This document shows, piece after piece, positions 39,454 through 50,308 of a stretch of DNA of 64,000 bases. The position numbers and the translations under genes were made by a program. The DNA lies in the NCBI RefSeq assembly GCF_035621455.1, contig NZ_CP141822.1, positions 930,001 to 994,000 on the forward strand, read 5' to 3'. The notes beneath the pieces are model-generated. The model was not told the DNA's origin and ran no database searches. It was given only the letters and a program-made list of their open reading frames with translations. Source of the stretch: Vibrio natriegens NBRC 15636 = ATCC 14048 = DSM 759. Lineage in GTDB: Bacteria > Pseudomonadota > Gammaproteobacteria > Enterobacterales > Vibrionaceae. Numbering within the stretch: position 1 is the stretch's first letter; every line of letters begins with the position of its first letter.

Positions 39454-40329
39454 ATGAAACGCATATTTTCGATTGTTGCTCTGCTAATGTTCACCGTTGC
39501 TGTAACACCTATTGCAGAAGCGAAAAAGTTTGGTGGTGGTAAGTCTTTTGGTAAGAGCTACAAGACTGCGCCTGCGCCAACACAGAAGCAAACAACAAAC
39601 ACGAGTACCGTCGGTAAAGATCAAACCGCCAAATCTTCGAGCAAGAAAGGCTTGATGGGTGGTTTACTCGGAGGTCTTTTAGCTGGTGGCCTTCTGGCAG
39701 CATTCTTTGGTGGTGCTTTTGAAGGTATCCAATTTATGGATATCCTTATTATTGGCTTGATTGCCTTCCTGATCTTTAAACTGATGCGAGGCATGTTGGC
39801 TGCGAAGCAGGGCAGTATGAATCAGCATCGTCAGCAGCCTGCATTTGGTGGTAACAGCTCGAAGTTCGAACAGCCGAACACACAAAATTTTGAGCAGCAG
39901 CCAAACGTAAATGCTGGTGGTTTTGGTGGCTTCGGTGCGCAAACTGATGTTCCACATAACTTTCCACCGGGCTTTGATCAGGCAGGTTTTGTGAATGGTG
40001 CTCGCGAACACTACCGAATTCTACAAGGTGCGTGGAACCATAACCAGCTAGAAACGATTGAAGAATATGTTTCTCCGAGCTTACTTGATGATCTAAAAGC
40101 AGAGCGCGCGAAACTGGATGGCGAACAGCACACTGATGTGATGTACGTTGATGCAGAGATTGTTCGTGCGGATTACGACGCAAACAAAGCTGAGCTTAGC
40201 TTGCAGTTTAGTGGCCGTTACCGCGATGCTGTCGAAGGTATCGAAGAAGATATCACTGATATCTGGCACCTTGAACGTGATCTAACTGTACCTAACGCAC
40301 CTTGGCTGATTGTTGGTATTCAAGGTTAA
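39454..40329 (+). CDS. Tim44-like domain membrane protein
   Basis: A 291-residue protein. A signal-like N-terminus (ending EAKKFGGGKSFGKS) is followed by a Gln/Thr/Ser/Lys-rich stretch. Then come a Gly-rich hydrophobic segment (about 68-110, LMGGLLGGLLAGGLLAAFFGG and a second helix), a Gln/Asn-rich linker and a C-terminal Tim44 domain (about 175-290). The domain name reflects homology to a mitochondrial import factor; the bacterial role is unknown. It has its own terminator. Confidence 0.8.
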   Translation: MKRIFSIVALLMFTVAVTPIAEAKKFGGGKSFGKSYKTAPAPTQKQTTNTSTVGKDQTAKSSSKKGLMGGLLGGLLAGGLLAAFFGGAFEGIQFMDILIIGLIAFLIFKLMRGMLAAKQGSMNQHRQQPAFGGNSSKFEQPNTQNFEQQPNVNAGGFGGFGAQTDVPHNFPPGFDQAGFVNGAREHYRILQGAWNHNQLETIEEYVSPSLLDDLKAERAKLDGEQHTDVMYVDAEIVRADYDANKAELSLQFSGRYRDAVEGIEEDITDIWHLERDLTVPNAPWLIVGIQG

Positions 40330-40358
40330 TCTTCAACAGCGTTCAATTTAGTATCAAT

Positions 40359-40387
40359 AAAATCCCGCTTTTATAGCGGGATTTTTT
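40359..40387 (+). terminator. Terminator of the Tim44-domain gene
   Basis: An AAAATCCCGCT/AGCGGGATTTT hairpin with a TTTAT-type loop and a T tract, 30 bp after the stop codon. Confidence 0.88.
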
Positions 40388-40740
40388 GTACCTGAAAGTT
40401 ACCATTAAATTTTGGTGGGTAGTCTAGTAATGCCAGCCTAGTAATGCCAGCACCAGAAAACTCTCATTGATGTGTTTGGTTACACTTGGTGTTAGCCACG
40501 TTATGCCTAGTAATGCGATAAACTCGTTACTGCAATTTACACCTTGTTCTCAATGCTTTTTCTCGCTCAATAACTTGCTGTTATTTTGGACTATGGGTAT
40601 TAGCCATAGGGGGATAAATAACCGTCTGTTACTTTGTATTTAGCTGTGTTGAAGGAGCTCAGTATCTGAATGAGCAGTGAGAAGGTGAATGAAGGGAAAT
40701 AACGTTTATAAGTCTGTAGGTTAACGAAGGGCAAAACGAA

Positions 40741-40767
40741 AAAAGCCAGCTCAATGAGCTGGCTTTT
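40741..40767 (-). terminator. Terminator of the tRNA-Tyr operon
   Basis: A hairpin with arms AAAAGCCAGCT and AGCTGGCTTTT lies just beyond the last tRNA on the minus strand and runs into a T tract in that direction. Confidence 0.85.
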
Positions 40768-40772
40768 CAATA

Positions 40773-40857
<85 letters not shown>

Positions 40858-40943
40858 AGGGTGTTTTATACTTAAAAGATGATTTCCCAACACATCGTTC
40901 AAGTTGTTCTAACGTTTAAAAGGAATAAACGTCAGAAAAAATA

Positions 40944-41028
<85 letters not shown>

Positions 41029-41114
41029 AGGGTATTTTTATACTTAAAAGATGATTTCCCAACACATCGTTCAAGTTTGTCTAATGTTTAAAAGGAATAA
41101 ACACCAGAAGAATA

Positions 41115-41199
<85 letters not shown>

Positions 41200-41285
41200 A
41201 GGGTGTTTTTATACTTAAAAGATGATTTCCCAACACATCGTTCAAGTTGTTCTAATGTTTAAAAGGAATAAACATCAGAAGAATA

Positions 41286-41370
<85 letters not shown>

Positions 41371-41456
41371 AGGGTGTTTTATACTTAAAAGATGATTTCC
41401 CAACACATCGTTCAAGTTGTTCTAACGTTTAAAAGGAATAAACATCAGAAGAAATA

Positions 41457-41541
<85 letters not shown>

Positions 41542-41598
41542 AGGGTATTTTTATACTTAGAAGCTGTTTTCCCAACTCATCTCCCAAGTGCGGAGCGA

Positions 41599-41626
41599 AT
41601 CATAGCAAACTCGCTCCGACTGTAAA
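41599..41626 (-). promoter_or_regulatory. Promoter of the tRNA-Tyr operon
   Basis: On the minus strand, -35 TTTACA and -10 TATGAT are separated by 16 bp, followed by a GC-rich discriminator (TCGCTCCGC). This is the pattern of stable-RNA promoters under stringent control. Confidence 0.75.
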
Positions 41627-41823
41627 GTATTTTTCTTGCGTTTATACGTCGAATGCTGTCTTTTTATGCAAAGATGCTAGAAAGTCAGCGTTTTGTTTGT
41701 CATTTATACAGAATAAATCCTCATTTCTTCCGGAATTTACACTACTTGACGTTGAGGCTCGTAACTATTGATAAACTGTATGAAGTTTAATGACCTAAGT
41801 TTATTCGCTAATTGACTAAGAAT

Positions 41824-42918
41824 ATGAATATGAAAGCCACTTTATCCTTATCTGTTTTAACGCTTTCTCTATTATTGGCATCGCAAACTACTTTAGCAGC
41901 GCAGCGCGGCCCAACTGCTGTTACGGTTGTGACTGAGCAAGTAGAAACGCATGAAATCAATCAGTCTTTATCTCTTATTGGTAAATTAGAAGCTGCAGAG
42001 TCTGTAGTTGTTGCTTCTGAGGTTTCCGGAAAAGTCGAGCAAATTGCCGTAAAAGCGAATCAGAATGTCCAACAAGGGCAATTGTTGATTAAGTTAAATG
42101 ATGACAAAGCAAGAGCAGCGCTTGTTGAGGCTCAGGCATACCTTAAAGATGAGCAACGTAAGCTCAAAGAGTTTCAGCGATTAGTCGCACGAAATGCAAT
42201 TACGCCGACGGAAATTGATGCTCAGAAAGCCAGTGTTCAAATTGCAGATGCTCGCTTAGATGCTGCAAAAGCTAACCTTGCCGATCTCCATATTGCAGCA
42301 CCATTCTCCGGGACTGTTGGATTTATTGATTTCAGCCGAGGAAAAATGGTCAGTGCGGGTACTGAACTTTTAACGCTGGATGATCTTTCGGTGATGGAAT
42401 TAGACCTACAGGTACCAGAACGATACTTGTCGAAGCTTTCTGTTGGTATGGAAGTCCAAGCCAAGACAAGCGCATGGGGTGATCAAACTTTTATCGGTAA
42501 AGTGACAGGTATTGATACTCGTATTAGCACAGCGACATTGAATTTACGTGTTCGTATTCAGTTTGATAATCCGGAAAATCGCTTGAAGCCGGGAATGCTG
42601 GTGAATGCATCTTTAGCGTTTCCAGCGATTGAAGCGCCGATTATCCCAGTACAGGCATTGGAATATTCTGGTACCAAGCGATACGTATACGTCATTGATG
42701 AAAACAACAAAGCCACACGTACAGAGGTGCTGCTTGGCGCTCGCGTGGACAACGAAGTTGTGATTGAGTCAGGCGTAAAAGTCGGTGACAAGATCGTGGT
42801 GCAAGGCATCGTTAACATGCGTGATGGTGTTCAGGTCGAAGAAATCGTCGCTCCGCTCAAGTCGCCAAAAATGACGTCTACTAATCAGAGCAACGATTCG
42901 GATAAGGAAGAAAACTAA
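41824..42918 (+). CDS. RND efflux periplasmic adaptor subunit
   Basis: About 364 residues. A signal peptide (ending TTLAAQRG) is followed by the membrane fusion protein fold: a split biotinyl-lipoyl domain (VASEVSGKVEQIAVKANQNVQQGQ and DLHIAAPFSGTVGFIDFSRG), a helical hairpin, and beta-barrel and membrane-proximal domains. ATG 41824 or 41830 is the start; an in-frame TTG at 41812 is less likely. It links the inner-membrane pump, encoded 1 bp overlapping downstream, to an outer-membrane channel that is not encoded here. Confidence 0.88.
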   Translation: MNMKATLSLSVLTLSLLLASQTTLAAQRGPTAVTVVTEQVETHEINQSLSLIGKLEAAESVVVASEVSGKVEQIAVKANQNVQQGQLLIKLNDDKARAALVEAQAYLKDEQRKLKEFQRLVARNAITPTEIDAQKASVQIADARLDAAKANLADLHIAAPFSGTVGFIDFSRGKMVSAGTELLTLDDLSVMELDLQVPERYLSKLSVGMEVQAKTSAWGDQTFIGKVTGIDTRISTATLNLRVRIQFDNPENRLKPGMLVNASLAFPAIEAPIIPVQALEYSGTKRYVYVIDENNKATRTEVLLGARVDNEVVIESGVKVGDKIVVQGIVNMRDGVQVEEIVAPLKSPKMTSTNQSNDSDKEEN

Positions 42919-45900
42919 TGTTACTTTCTGACATTTCCGTAAAACGCCCTATCGCGTCATTGGTATTGAGTATGCTGCTTTGCGTGTTTGGCTTTGTGTC
43001 ATTCAGCAAGCTTTCTGTACGCGAAATGCCAGATATCGAAAGCCCTGTCGTGTCAATTACGACACGTTACGAAGGGGCTTCCGCCACAATCATCGAGAGC
43101 CAGATTACGTCGGTTCTCGAAGATCAGCTTTCCGGCATCAGTGGCATAGATGAGATCAGTTCAACAACACGTAACAGCTCCTCACGAATCACCATCACTT
43201 TTGACCTCGGGTATGATCTCAACACTGGCGTCAGCGATGTGCGTGATGCGGTTGCCCGAGCTCAGCGTTCATTACCTGACGAAGCAGATGACCCAATTGT
43301 TTATAAGAACAATGGTTCTGGCGAGGCTTCTCTTTATATCAACCTTAGTTCGTCAGAAATGGATCGCACCCAGCTGACGGATTATGCAGAGCGCGTGTTG
43401 ATGGATCGCTTCAGTTTGATTTCTGGGGTGAGTTCCATCGATCTTTCTGGTGGTTTGTACAAAGTGATGTACGTAAAGCTAAAACCAGATCTTATGGCTG
43501 GTCGAGCGGTGACGGCTTCGGATATTACCACCGCATTGCGTAATGAAAACCTCGAGAGTCCGGGTGGGGAAGTGCGAAATGATTCTACCGTCATGTCGGT
43601 ACGCACTGCACGAACCTATAAAACGCCAGAAGACTTTCAGTACCTAGTTGTTAAGCGCGCGAGTAATGGTACGCCAATTTACCTTAAAGATGTTGCAGAT
43701 GTCTTTATCGGCGCAGAAAACGAAAACTCGACGTTTAAAAGTGATGGTGTGGTAAACATCAGTTTAGGAGTAGTGCCTCAGTCGGATGCTAACCCGCTGG
43801 AGGTGGCTGAACGCGTTCGCTCTGAAGTGGATAATATCCAGAAATTCTTACCGGAAGGTACTCGCCTTGCGATTGACTATGATGCGACGGTGTTTATCGA
43901 GCGCTCGATAGAAGAAGTGTATAGCACGCTGTTTATTACTGGCGGTCTGGTGATTCTGGTGCTGTATATCTTTATTGGTCAAGCTCGAGCGACGTTAATA
44001 CCAGCCGTGACGGTGCCAGTCTCGTTGATCTCGTCTTTCATCGCCGCGTATTACTTCGGTTTCTCTATCAACTTGATCACGCTAATGGCATTGATTCTAT
44101 CTATCGGTCTGGTGGTCGATGACGCCATTGTGGTCGTGGAGAATATCTTCCACCACATAGAGCGGGGAGAGTCTCCGTTGCTTGCCGCCTATAAAGGGAC
44201 TCGAGAAGTTGGCTTTGCGGTTGTCGCCACTACGTTCGTTCTGGTGATGGTATTCCTGCCAATCTCCTTTATGGATGGCATGGTTGGCTTGCTGTTTACC
44301 GAATTTTCAGTATTGCTGGCGATGTCGGTAATTTTCTCTTCGCTGATAGCACTGACGTTGACGCCAGTATTGGGCAGTCAGATTCTAAAAGCGAACGTCA
44401 AACCAAATCGTTTCAATGAAACCGTCGATCGAATGTTTGCCAAACTTGAGGCTGGTTATCGCGGTGCATTAAAAGGCGCGTTAAAAGTGCGTTGGATTGC
44501 GCCTTTGGTTATCTTAGCTTGTATGGGCGGAAGCTATGTTCTGATGAATCAGGTTCCTGCGCAGTTGACACCGCAAGAAGACAGGGGCGTGATTTTTGCC
44601 TTTGTTCGTGGTGCCGATGCGACTTCGTACAACCGAATGTCCGCGAACATGGATATTGTCGAAGACCGACTAATGCCTTTATTAGGACAAGGGTTCCTCA
44701 AATCATTCAGTATCCAAACCCCGGCATTTGGAGGTCAGGCGGGTGACCAAACGGGTTTTGTCATCATGATTCTGGAAGATTGGAACGAGCGAAACATCAC
44801 TGCTCAACAGGCTTTAGGTCAAGTGCGTGGCGCGTTAGCCGGAATTCCTGACGTGCGTGTGTTCCCATTCATGCCTGGTTTCCGCGGCGGATCAAGCGAA
44901 CCCGTTCAGTTTGTGTTGGGCGGCTCAGATTATGATGAGCTGCTGGTCTGGGCTGAAGCACTGAAAAACAAAGCGGAAGAGTCACCAATGATGGAAGGCG
45001 CAGAGATTGATTACTCTGAGAAGACGCCTGAACTATTAGTGACCGTCGATAGACAGCGTGCAGCGGAACTCGGTGTCAGCGTGAAAGACATCTCTGATAC
45101 GCTTGAAATTATGTTAGGCGGTAAAAGTGAGACAACGTATGTCGATCGCGGCGAAGAATACGACGTGTATCTGCGCGGTGACGAGAATAGCTTTAACAAT
45201 GCGGCAGATCTAAGCCAGATCTACTTGCGCACCAATAGTGGTGAGCTAGTGACGCTTGATACGGTTACCAAAATAGAGGAGGTGGCCGCTTCCATTCGTC
45301 TGTCTCACTACAACAAGCAAAAATCAATCACCATTACGGCAAACTTGTCAGAAGGCTACACCTTAGGTGAAGCGCTGAACTTCCTTGACCAAGAAGCGAT
45401 TGATTCTCTACCGGGTGATATCTCAGTAAGTTACTCTGGCGAGTCAAAAGACTTTAAAGAGAATCAGTCCAGCGTAGCGGTTGTTTTTGCACTGGCCTTG
45501 CTGGTTGCCTATCTCGTACTGGCGGCTCAGTTTGAGAGTTTCGTCAACCCATTGGTGGTGATGTTTACCGTTCCAATGGGGGTATTTGGTGGCTTCTTAG
45601 GCTTAATCGTAATGAGCCAGGGCATGAACATTTACAGCCAGATTGGTATGGTCATGTTGATCGGTATGGTAACGAAAAATGGTATTTTGATCGTTGAATT
45701 CGCTAACCAGCTTCGTGACCGTGGGGTTGAGTTTGAAAAAGCCATCATTGATGCAGCGGCTCGCCGTTTGCGTCCAATCTTGATGACGGCATTTACTACT
45801 CTAGCTGGTGCTATCCCATTGATTTCGTCAACAGGGGCGGGTTATGAAAGCCGAGTCGCCGTTGGTACGGTGATTTTCTTTGGTATGGGCTTCGCGACAA

Positions 45901-46031
45901 TGGTTACTCTATTCGTTATTCCGGCAATGTACCGATTGATTGCAGCGAATACGCGCGCACCAGGTCATGTTGAAGCGGAACTCAATAAAGCATTGAGTCA
46001 GGACACCAAAGGGCGTATTGCTCACCCTTAG
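42918..46031 (+). CDS. RND multidrug efflux permease (AcrB/HAE-1 family)
   Basis: A 1037-residue proton antiporter with 12 membrane segments and two large periplasmic loops. The N-terminus LLSDISVKRPIASLVLSMLL, the proton-relay region LSIGLVVDDAIVVVENIFHH and the late GMVTKNGILIVEFANQLRDRG are hallmark motifs. It forms a trimer that exports drugs, detergents or bile-type compounds. It overlaps the adaptor gene by one base, and no regulator or outer-membrane factor gene is adjacent. Confidence 0.92.
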   Translation: MLLSDISVKRPIASLVLSMLLCVFGFVSFSKLSVREMPDIESPVVSITTRYEGASATIIESQITSVLEDQLSGISGIDEISSTTRNSSSRITITFDLGYDLNTGVSDVRDAVARAQRSLPDEADDPIVYKNNGSGEASLYINLSSSEMDRTQLTDYAERVLMDRFSLISGVSSIDLSGGLYKVMYVKLKPDLMAGRAVTASDITTALRNENLESPGGEVRNDSTVMSVRTARTYKTPEDFQYLVVKRASNGTPIYLKDVADVFIGAENENSTFKSDGVVNISLGVVPQSDANPLEVAERVRSEVDNIQKFLPEGTRLAIDYDATVFIERSIEEVYSTLFITGGLVILVLYIFIGQARATLIPAVTVPVSLISSFIAAYYFGFSINLITLMALILSIGLVVDDAIVVVENIFHHIERGESPLLAAYKGTREVGFAVVATTFVLVMVFLPISFMDGMVGLLFTEFSVLLAMSVIFSSLIALTLTPVLGSQILKANVKPNRFNETVDRMFAKLEAGYRGALKGALKVRWIAPLVILACMGGSYVLMNQVPAQLTPQEDRGVIFAFVRGADATSYNRMSANMDIVEDRLMPLLGQGFLKSFSIQTPAFGGQAGDQTGFVIMILEDWNERNITAQQALGQVRGALAGIPDVRVFPFMPGFRGGSSEPVQFVLGGSDYDELLVWAEALKNKAEESPMMEGAEIDYSEKTPELLVTVDRQRAAELGVSVKDISDTLEIMLGGKSETTYVDRGEEYDVYLRGDENSFNNAADLSQIYLRTNSGELVTLDTVTKIEEVAASIRLSHYNKQKSITITANLSEGYTLGEALNFLDQEAIDSLPGDISVSYSGESKDFKENQSSVAVVFALALLVAYLVLAAQFESFVNPLVVMFTVPMGVFGGFLGLIVMSQGMNIYSQIGMVMLIGMVTKNGILIVEFANQLRDRGVEFEKAIIDAAARRLRPILMTAFTTLAGAIPLISSTGAGYESRVAVGTVIFFGMGFATMVTLFVIPAMYRLIAANTRAPGHVEAELNKALSQDTKGRIAHP

Positions 46032-46271
46032 AAAGACTAAGTTGTTGATGACAAGAAGCATCGATTGATTTTCCATTCGGTGCTTTTTTGTTTTGTCTAA
46101 ACCCGTTTTGCGTATGACGCAATGGCGTTTTTGGCAACTTGGCGTTACCCTGTGTGACGATTCATTTTTACAATAATAGTACTTGTTGTTCTCGCTTTAG
46201 CGCTGGATGAGATTACGCTACGCCAACATATGCCGACAGCAGCAAGTAAAATAGTCGAGAAGGAAAGTAAA

Positions 46272-46589
46272 GTGGCTGAATTTAAATACAAAAATCTTAC
46301 GCAAGAAGAGCAAGATAAACTTGATGCAGCGACATTCCGTCGTCTTTTAGCCCACTTGGATGCAAATAAAGACGTACAGAATATTGACTTAATGATCCTC
46401 GCGGGCTTCTGCCGTAACTGCTTTAGCAAGTGGTACACCGCAGAGGCAGAAAAACTGGGTGTCGACTTAGACATCGATGATGCTCGTGAGCGTGTTTACG
46501 GTATGACTTACGATGAGTGGAAGCAAAACCACCAACCAGCAGCGACACCAGAGCAGCTAGCGGCTTTTGAAGCGCGTCAGAAAAAATAG
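46272..46589 (+). CDS. DUF1244 family protein
   Basis: A 105-residue protein starting at GTG 46272 after an AAGGAAAG site; the open frame extends to 46230 but without a ribosome site. The DUF1244 core is LMILAGFCRNCFSKWYTAEAE followed by YGMTYDEWKQNHQ. The family is small, cytoplasmic and of unknown function, with two conserved cysteines. Confidence 0.8.
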   Translation: MAEFKYKNLTQEEQDKLDAATFRRLLAHLDANKDVQNIDLMILAGFCRNCFSKWYTAEAEKLGVDLDIDDARERVYGMTYDEWKQNHQPAATPEQLAAFEARQKK

Positions 46590-46613
46590 TGCTATAAACG
46601 GACATTTATAGAT

Positions 46614-46642
46614 AACAGCCCGCGTCGTGCGGGCTGTTTTGT
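46614..46642. terminator. Terminator between DUF1244 gene and desulfhydrase gene
   Basis: An AACAGCCCGC/GCGGGCTGTT hairpin followed by TTG and T-rich sequence lies between convergent genes and may serve both. Confidence 0.85.
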
Positions 46643-46668
46643 TTTTCCTATCTCGTTGTTTAGAATCT

Positions 46669-47763
46669 CTAGGCAACGACCGGCTCACAGCATGCAGGCT
46701 CAACACAGCCTTTCGCCTGAATAATTTCGAGCTGGGTTAGATAAGGCTGAATATCGCCGATGTTTGCCTTAACCCATTCCATATTGAAGTAAGTATCCAA
46801 GTAGCGGTCACCAGAATCACACAGCAGGGTCACGATAGATCCCGTCTCACCACGCAGCTTCATCTCACAAGCAAGCTGAAGCACCGCATACAGGTTGGTT
46901 CCCGTAGAAGCACCTACCTTGCGACCGATCAAGTGAGAAACCCAGTGTGCGGTAGCTACGCTTGCCGTATCTGGTATTTTGCGCATTTCATCGACCACGC
47001 CAGCGATAAAGCTAGGCTCTACCCGAGGGCGACCAATGCCTTCAATTTTGCTTCCGCTCTCGCACTTCAAATCCGAATTCCCGGACTGGAAAGCTTCATA
47101 GAACACCGAATTTTCAGGGTCAGCAACGCACAATTTCGTCTCATATTTTTGGTAACGGATAAATCGACCTATGGTTGCCGATGTGCCACCCGTACCCGGA
47201 CTCATTACCACCCAACTTGGAATGGGATGGTCTTCTAATTTCATTTGGCTAAAGATCGAGTTTGCAATGTTATTGTTCCCACGCCAGTCAGTTGCACGTT
47301 CCGCATAGGTGAACTGATCCATGTAGTGTCCGTTTAACTCTTTTGCGAGACGTCGGGACTCGTCATAGATTTGATCTGAGCGTTCGACTAAATGGGCTTT
47401 ACCACCATAAAACTCGATTTGTTCTATTTTTTTTCGGGCCGTACTTTTTGGCATAACGGCAATAAATGGCAGGCCAAGCAGACGCGCGAAGTAGGCTTCA
47501 GATACAGCAGTGCTTCCTGAAGAGGCTTCAATGACGGTAGTCTCAGGGCCAATCCAGCCATTGCAAATCGCATATAGGAAAAGAGAACGCGCTAAACGGT
47601 GTTTTAATGAACCAGTAGGGTGTGTGCTCTCATCTTTCAAGTAGATATCGATACCATCAAGAGAAGGAAGGTCGAGTTTAAACAGATGAGTGTCTGCAGA
47701 GCGTTGAAAATCCGCTTCAATTTTACGTACTGCATTATTGATCCACTGGTGGTCAGTACACAT
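46669..47763 (-). CDS. PLP-dependent L-cysteine desulfhydrase-like enzyme
   Basis: A 364-residue fold-type II PLP enzyme related to cysteine synthases. The PLP lysine is in [11 protein letters not shown], with [13 protein letters not shown] and the phosphate loop [17 protein letters not shown]. The last motif and length fit the Cds1-type desulfhydrases, which release H2S from cysteine. The C-terminus has a run of cysteines ([10 protein letters not shown]). Divergent from an Lrp-type regulator, an arrangement seen for cysteine detoxification genes. Cysteine synthase activity cannot be excluded. Confidence 0.7.
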   Translation of the reverse strand: MCTDHQWINNAVRKIEADFQRSADTHLFKLDLPSLDGIDIYLKDESTHPTGSLKHRLARSLFLYAICNGWIGPETTVIEASSGSTAVSEAYFARLLGLPFIAVMPKSTARKKIEQIEFYGGKAHLVERSDQIYDESRRLAKELNGHYMDQFTYAERATDWRGNNNIANSIFSQMKLEDHPIPSWVVMSPGTGGTSATIGRFIRYQKYETKLCVADPENSVFYEAFQSGNSDLKCESGSKIEGIGRPRVEPSFIAGVVDEMRKIPDTASVATAHWVSHLIGRKVGASTGTNLYAVLQLACEMKLRGETGSIVTLLCDSGDRYLDTYFNMEWVKANIGDIQPYLTQLEIIQAKGCVEPACCEPVVA

Positions 47764-47896
47764 AGCGTCTCTCCTTGGAAGTGATAAATTAGGTTTTGTT
47801 TAAAAATAATTTACCTATAACCTGGGAGAAAAACTTTGCTATATTTGTTTGATGATGATTATTTTGTAGAAATAAATTCTCTTGAAAATAGGTTTT

Positions 47897-48370
47897 ATGG
47901 AAAATAATTTAGATAAAATTGACAAGCAGTTACTTGCTTTACTCCAGACCGACGGAACACTGTCTTTAAACGAATTGGCTGAACGGGTTAACCTCACCAC
48001 AACGCCATGTTGGAAGCGCCTTAAGAAACTGGAGGACGACGGGTTCATTGAAAAGCGAGTTGCGCTGTTAAGTGCGGAAAAACTGGATCTGTCGTTCATT
48101 GCGTTTGTGCAACTTAAGACCATCGATCACTCTGAAGAGTGGTATCACCATTTTGTCACTACTGTGAGTGATTTCCCCGAAGTCATGGAATTCTATCGAA
48201 TGGCGGGTGAGTACGATTACATGATGAAAGTGCTGGTCAAAGACATGAAGTGCTTTGATAAGTTTTATAAGCGTTTGGTGAATAGTGTGAAAGGGCTTTC
48301 AAATGTGACCTCTACGTTTGCCATGGAGTCGATCAAGTACACCACAGAGCTCCCGATTGGCCGTATTTAA
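47897..48370 (+). CDS. Lrp/AsnC-family regulator
   Basis: A 157-residue regulator. The N-terminal helix-turn-helix is [20 protein letters not shown] with [20 protein letters not shown], and the RAM ligand domain follows. ATG 47897 follows an AGG site; a TTG at 47882 is in frame. Divergent from the desulfhydrase-like gene across 133 bp, like DecR and its cysteine-catabolic target, so cysteine-responsive activation of the neighbour is inferred. Confidence 0.85.
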   Translation: MENNLDKIDKQLLALLQTDGTLSLNELAERVNLTTTPCWKRLKKLEDDGFIEKRVALLSAEKLDLSFIAFVQLKTIDHSEEWYHHFVTTVSDFPEVMEFYRMAGEYDYMMKVLVKDMKCFDKFYKRLVNSVKGLSNVTSTFAMESIKYTTELPIGRI

Positions 48371-48433
48371 TCAACGGCAACCCGTTACTAAAAAGGAGCG
48401 CGAGCCGCTCCTTTGTCGTATTTAAAAGCCAAT

Positions 48434-49294
48434 CTATTTCGTGTAACGCATCACGCCTTCTTGAACCGCTGTTGCGACCAGGTGACCTTGTTGGTTGTAG
48501 ATTTCTCCGCGAACCAGTCCACGAGTGTGGCTTGCGGTTGGGCTTTCTATAGCGTAAAGCAACCATTCATCCATCTTAAACGGGCGATGGAACCAGATAG
48601 AGTGGTCGATGGTTGCCACCTGGAAGTTTGGTGTCATTAAAGAAACACCATGTGGATGTAACGCAGTGACTAGGAAGCCCCAATCCGATGCGTACGCCAA
48701 CAAGTACTGGTGGATCAGCTGGTTGTCTGGCATCTCACCATTAGCGCGAATCCAAAGGTATTGTTTAGGTTCGGCTTTGGTGGGCTTTAGCGGATTGATC
48801 ACCGTAACTGGTCGCGTCTCAATCGGCTTTTCACCACAAAACGTTTTACGCAGCCGTTCAGGCAGATATTCCGCAATATGGCTTGCCAGCTCGCTTTCGG
48901 AAGGAAAGTTTTCTGGCCCCGGAATATCAGGCATGGTTTTCTGATGGTCGAATCCAGGTTGATCGCCATGATAGGAAGCCGTCAGGTAGAAAATAGGGCG
49001 ACCATTTTGAATTGCTTTAACTCGGCGGGTACTAAAACTACGCCCATCGCGCAGGTTTTCCACGTCGTAAATAATCGGTTTTTCAGAATCGCCCGGATAG
49101 AGAAAGTAGCTATGAAATGAGTGTACAGTGCGTGTCTCTTCTACGGTGTAACGAGCGGCAGAAAGTGCCTGTCCAATCACCTGACCACCATACACTTGAG
49201 GTAAACCTAAGTTCTCGCTTTGTCCGCGGAACAAGCCTTCTTCTAATTGTTCGAGTTGTAGCAGGCTGAGCAACTCTCTTAGTGGTTTACTCAT
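48434..49294 (-). CDS. tesB: Acyl-CoA thioesterase II
   Basis: A 286-residue double hot-dog thioesterase. The N-terminus [20 protein letters not shown], then [24 protein letters not shown] and the late [19 protein letters not shown] with WFHRPF are TesB marks. It hydrolyses a broad range of acyl-CoAs. Neighbour of ybaY, atl and ffs, the same group seen in E. coli. Confidence 0.92.
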   Translation of the reverse strand: MSKPLRELLSLLQLEQLEEGLFRGQSENLGLPQVYGGQVIGQALSAARYTVEETRTVHSFHSYFLYPGDSEKPIIYDVENLRDGRSFSTRRVKAIQNGRPIFYLTASYHGDQPGFDHQKTMPDIPGPENFPSESELASHIAEYLPERLRKTFCGEKPIETRPVTVINPLKPTKAEPKQYLWIRANGEMPDNQLIHQYLLAYASDWGFLVTALHPHGVSLMTPNFQVATIDHSIWFHRPFKMDEWLLYAIESPTASHTRGLVRGEIYNQQGHLVATAVQEGVMRYTK

Positions 49295-49523
49295 TGTGTC
49301 TCCTCACCGTGTGTGTTGAACATCAAGTTAACCCATTTCCCACAGGTCTGTGAAGTGGATCTTAAACTACTAAGAGTATACCTTGTAACAAATATGAAAC
49401 AAAATCAAATGGTTGGTATCTCTTGAGTTCGTCAAACTATTGTTAAATCAAGTAACTAATCAAAGACAGCCTCGTGATTCGGCCGTATACTTACCTTGGC
49501 TTAATATTCATCCTGAGGAATAT

Positions 49524-49958
49524 ATGAAAAAAACACTATTGCTTGTTACATCTTTATTTTTTGGTGCTGCTCTTGTGGGTTGCCAAACTTCTCAAACAAC
49601 AGAAGTGGATTCTGCTGAGGTGTCAATGAAGACCATTACAGGTACAGTGGCTTACCGTGAACGTATTGCTTTACCGCCAAACGCTTTGGTTAGCGTATCT
49701 CTAGAAGATGTGTCTCTGGCGGATGCACCATCAAAAGTGATCGCGAAGCAAACCTTTAATACTGAAGGTAAACAAGTTCCTATTGCTTTTGAACTTAGCT
49801 ACGACAGCAATGAAATTCAAGCGAAGCACAGATACAGCGTTCGTGCTCGTATTGAAGTTGACGGTAAGTTGCGTTTCATCAGCGATACCCATCACGCGGT
49901 TATTACTGATGAAGCACAAACTCATCAGGTAGACATCCGATTGGTTGGTGTTCGTTAA
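49524..49958 (+). CDS. ybaY: YbaY-family lipoprotein
   Basis: A 144-residue lipoprotein. The signal ends in lipobox LVGC, and the mature part has the YbaY domain (TGTVAYRERIALPPNALVSV, then YSVRARIEVDGKLRFISDT). ATG 49524 follows a GAGGAA site; the frame extends upstream without a start signal. Function unknown; envelope location is predicted. Confidence 0.85.
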   Translation: MKKTLLLVTSLFFGAALVGCQTSQTTEVDSAEVSMKTITGTVAYRERIALPPNALVSVSLEDVSLADAPSKVIAKQTFNTEGKQVPIAFELSYDSNEIQAKHRYSVRARIEVDGKLRFISDTHHAVITDEAQTHQVDIRLVGVR

Positions 49959-50005
49959 TTTACGTTCGATAAAAGAACCAAGCGAACAAAAGATGGCAGC
50001 TTTAG

Positions 50006-50308
50006 TTAAGGCTGCCATTTGTATTTTCTGAGCGATACTTTTCCAATTTCAGACACTTCTATCCCTTCTGCCTCAAGCTTGGCTTTTTGCCTATCCAGAT
50101 CCCGACCTTTTAATGAAATCTTGCCTTGGCTGTTGATGACTCTAAACCATGGGAGTTTGCTGCCTTCAGGTAAGTTACCTAATGCTCTACCAACATGCCG
50201 AGCGTAGCCGGGATAACCTGCCATTTTTGCGATCTCCCCGTAAGTTGAGACTTTCCCAGATGGAATTTGGTGAATCACAGCAAAGATTTGCGCTAAGAAT
50301 TGGTCCAT
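50006..50308 (-). CDS. atl: Alkyltransferase-like protein (ATL, MGMT family)
   Basis: A 100-residue protein of the O6-alkylguanine transferase fold. The reactive Cys of the PCHRV motif is replaced by Trp (LPWFRVIN), which defines ATL proteins. These bind O6-alkylguanine and hand the lesion to nucleotide excision repair instead of removing it. Start ATG 50308 (MDQFLAQIFAVIHQIPSGKV) gives the usual length; the open frame continues to 50485. Known as ybaZ in E. coli, also near ffs. Confidence 0.88.
   Translation of the reverse strand: MDQFLAQIFAVIHQIPSGKVSTYGEIAKMAGYPGYARHVGRALGNLPEGSKLPWFRVINSQGKISLKGRDLDRQKAKLEAEGIEVSEIGKVSLRKYKWQP

Larger units (their letters stand above)
40330..40772. other. 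Intergenic region before the tRNA-Tyr cluster
   Basis: A 443-bp stretch without a gene. It contains the terminator of the Tim44-domain gene, two adjacent copies of CTAGTAATGCCAG (40424-40436 and 40438-40450) with a third partial copy CTAGTAATGC at 40507, and the tRNA operon terminator at 40741-40767. The remainder is AT-rich and featureless. Confidence 0.6.

Noticed and set aside
46145-46474. 109-codon minus-strand frame opposite the DUF1244 gene
   Set aside because: Antisense shadow of a recognised gene.
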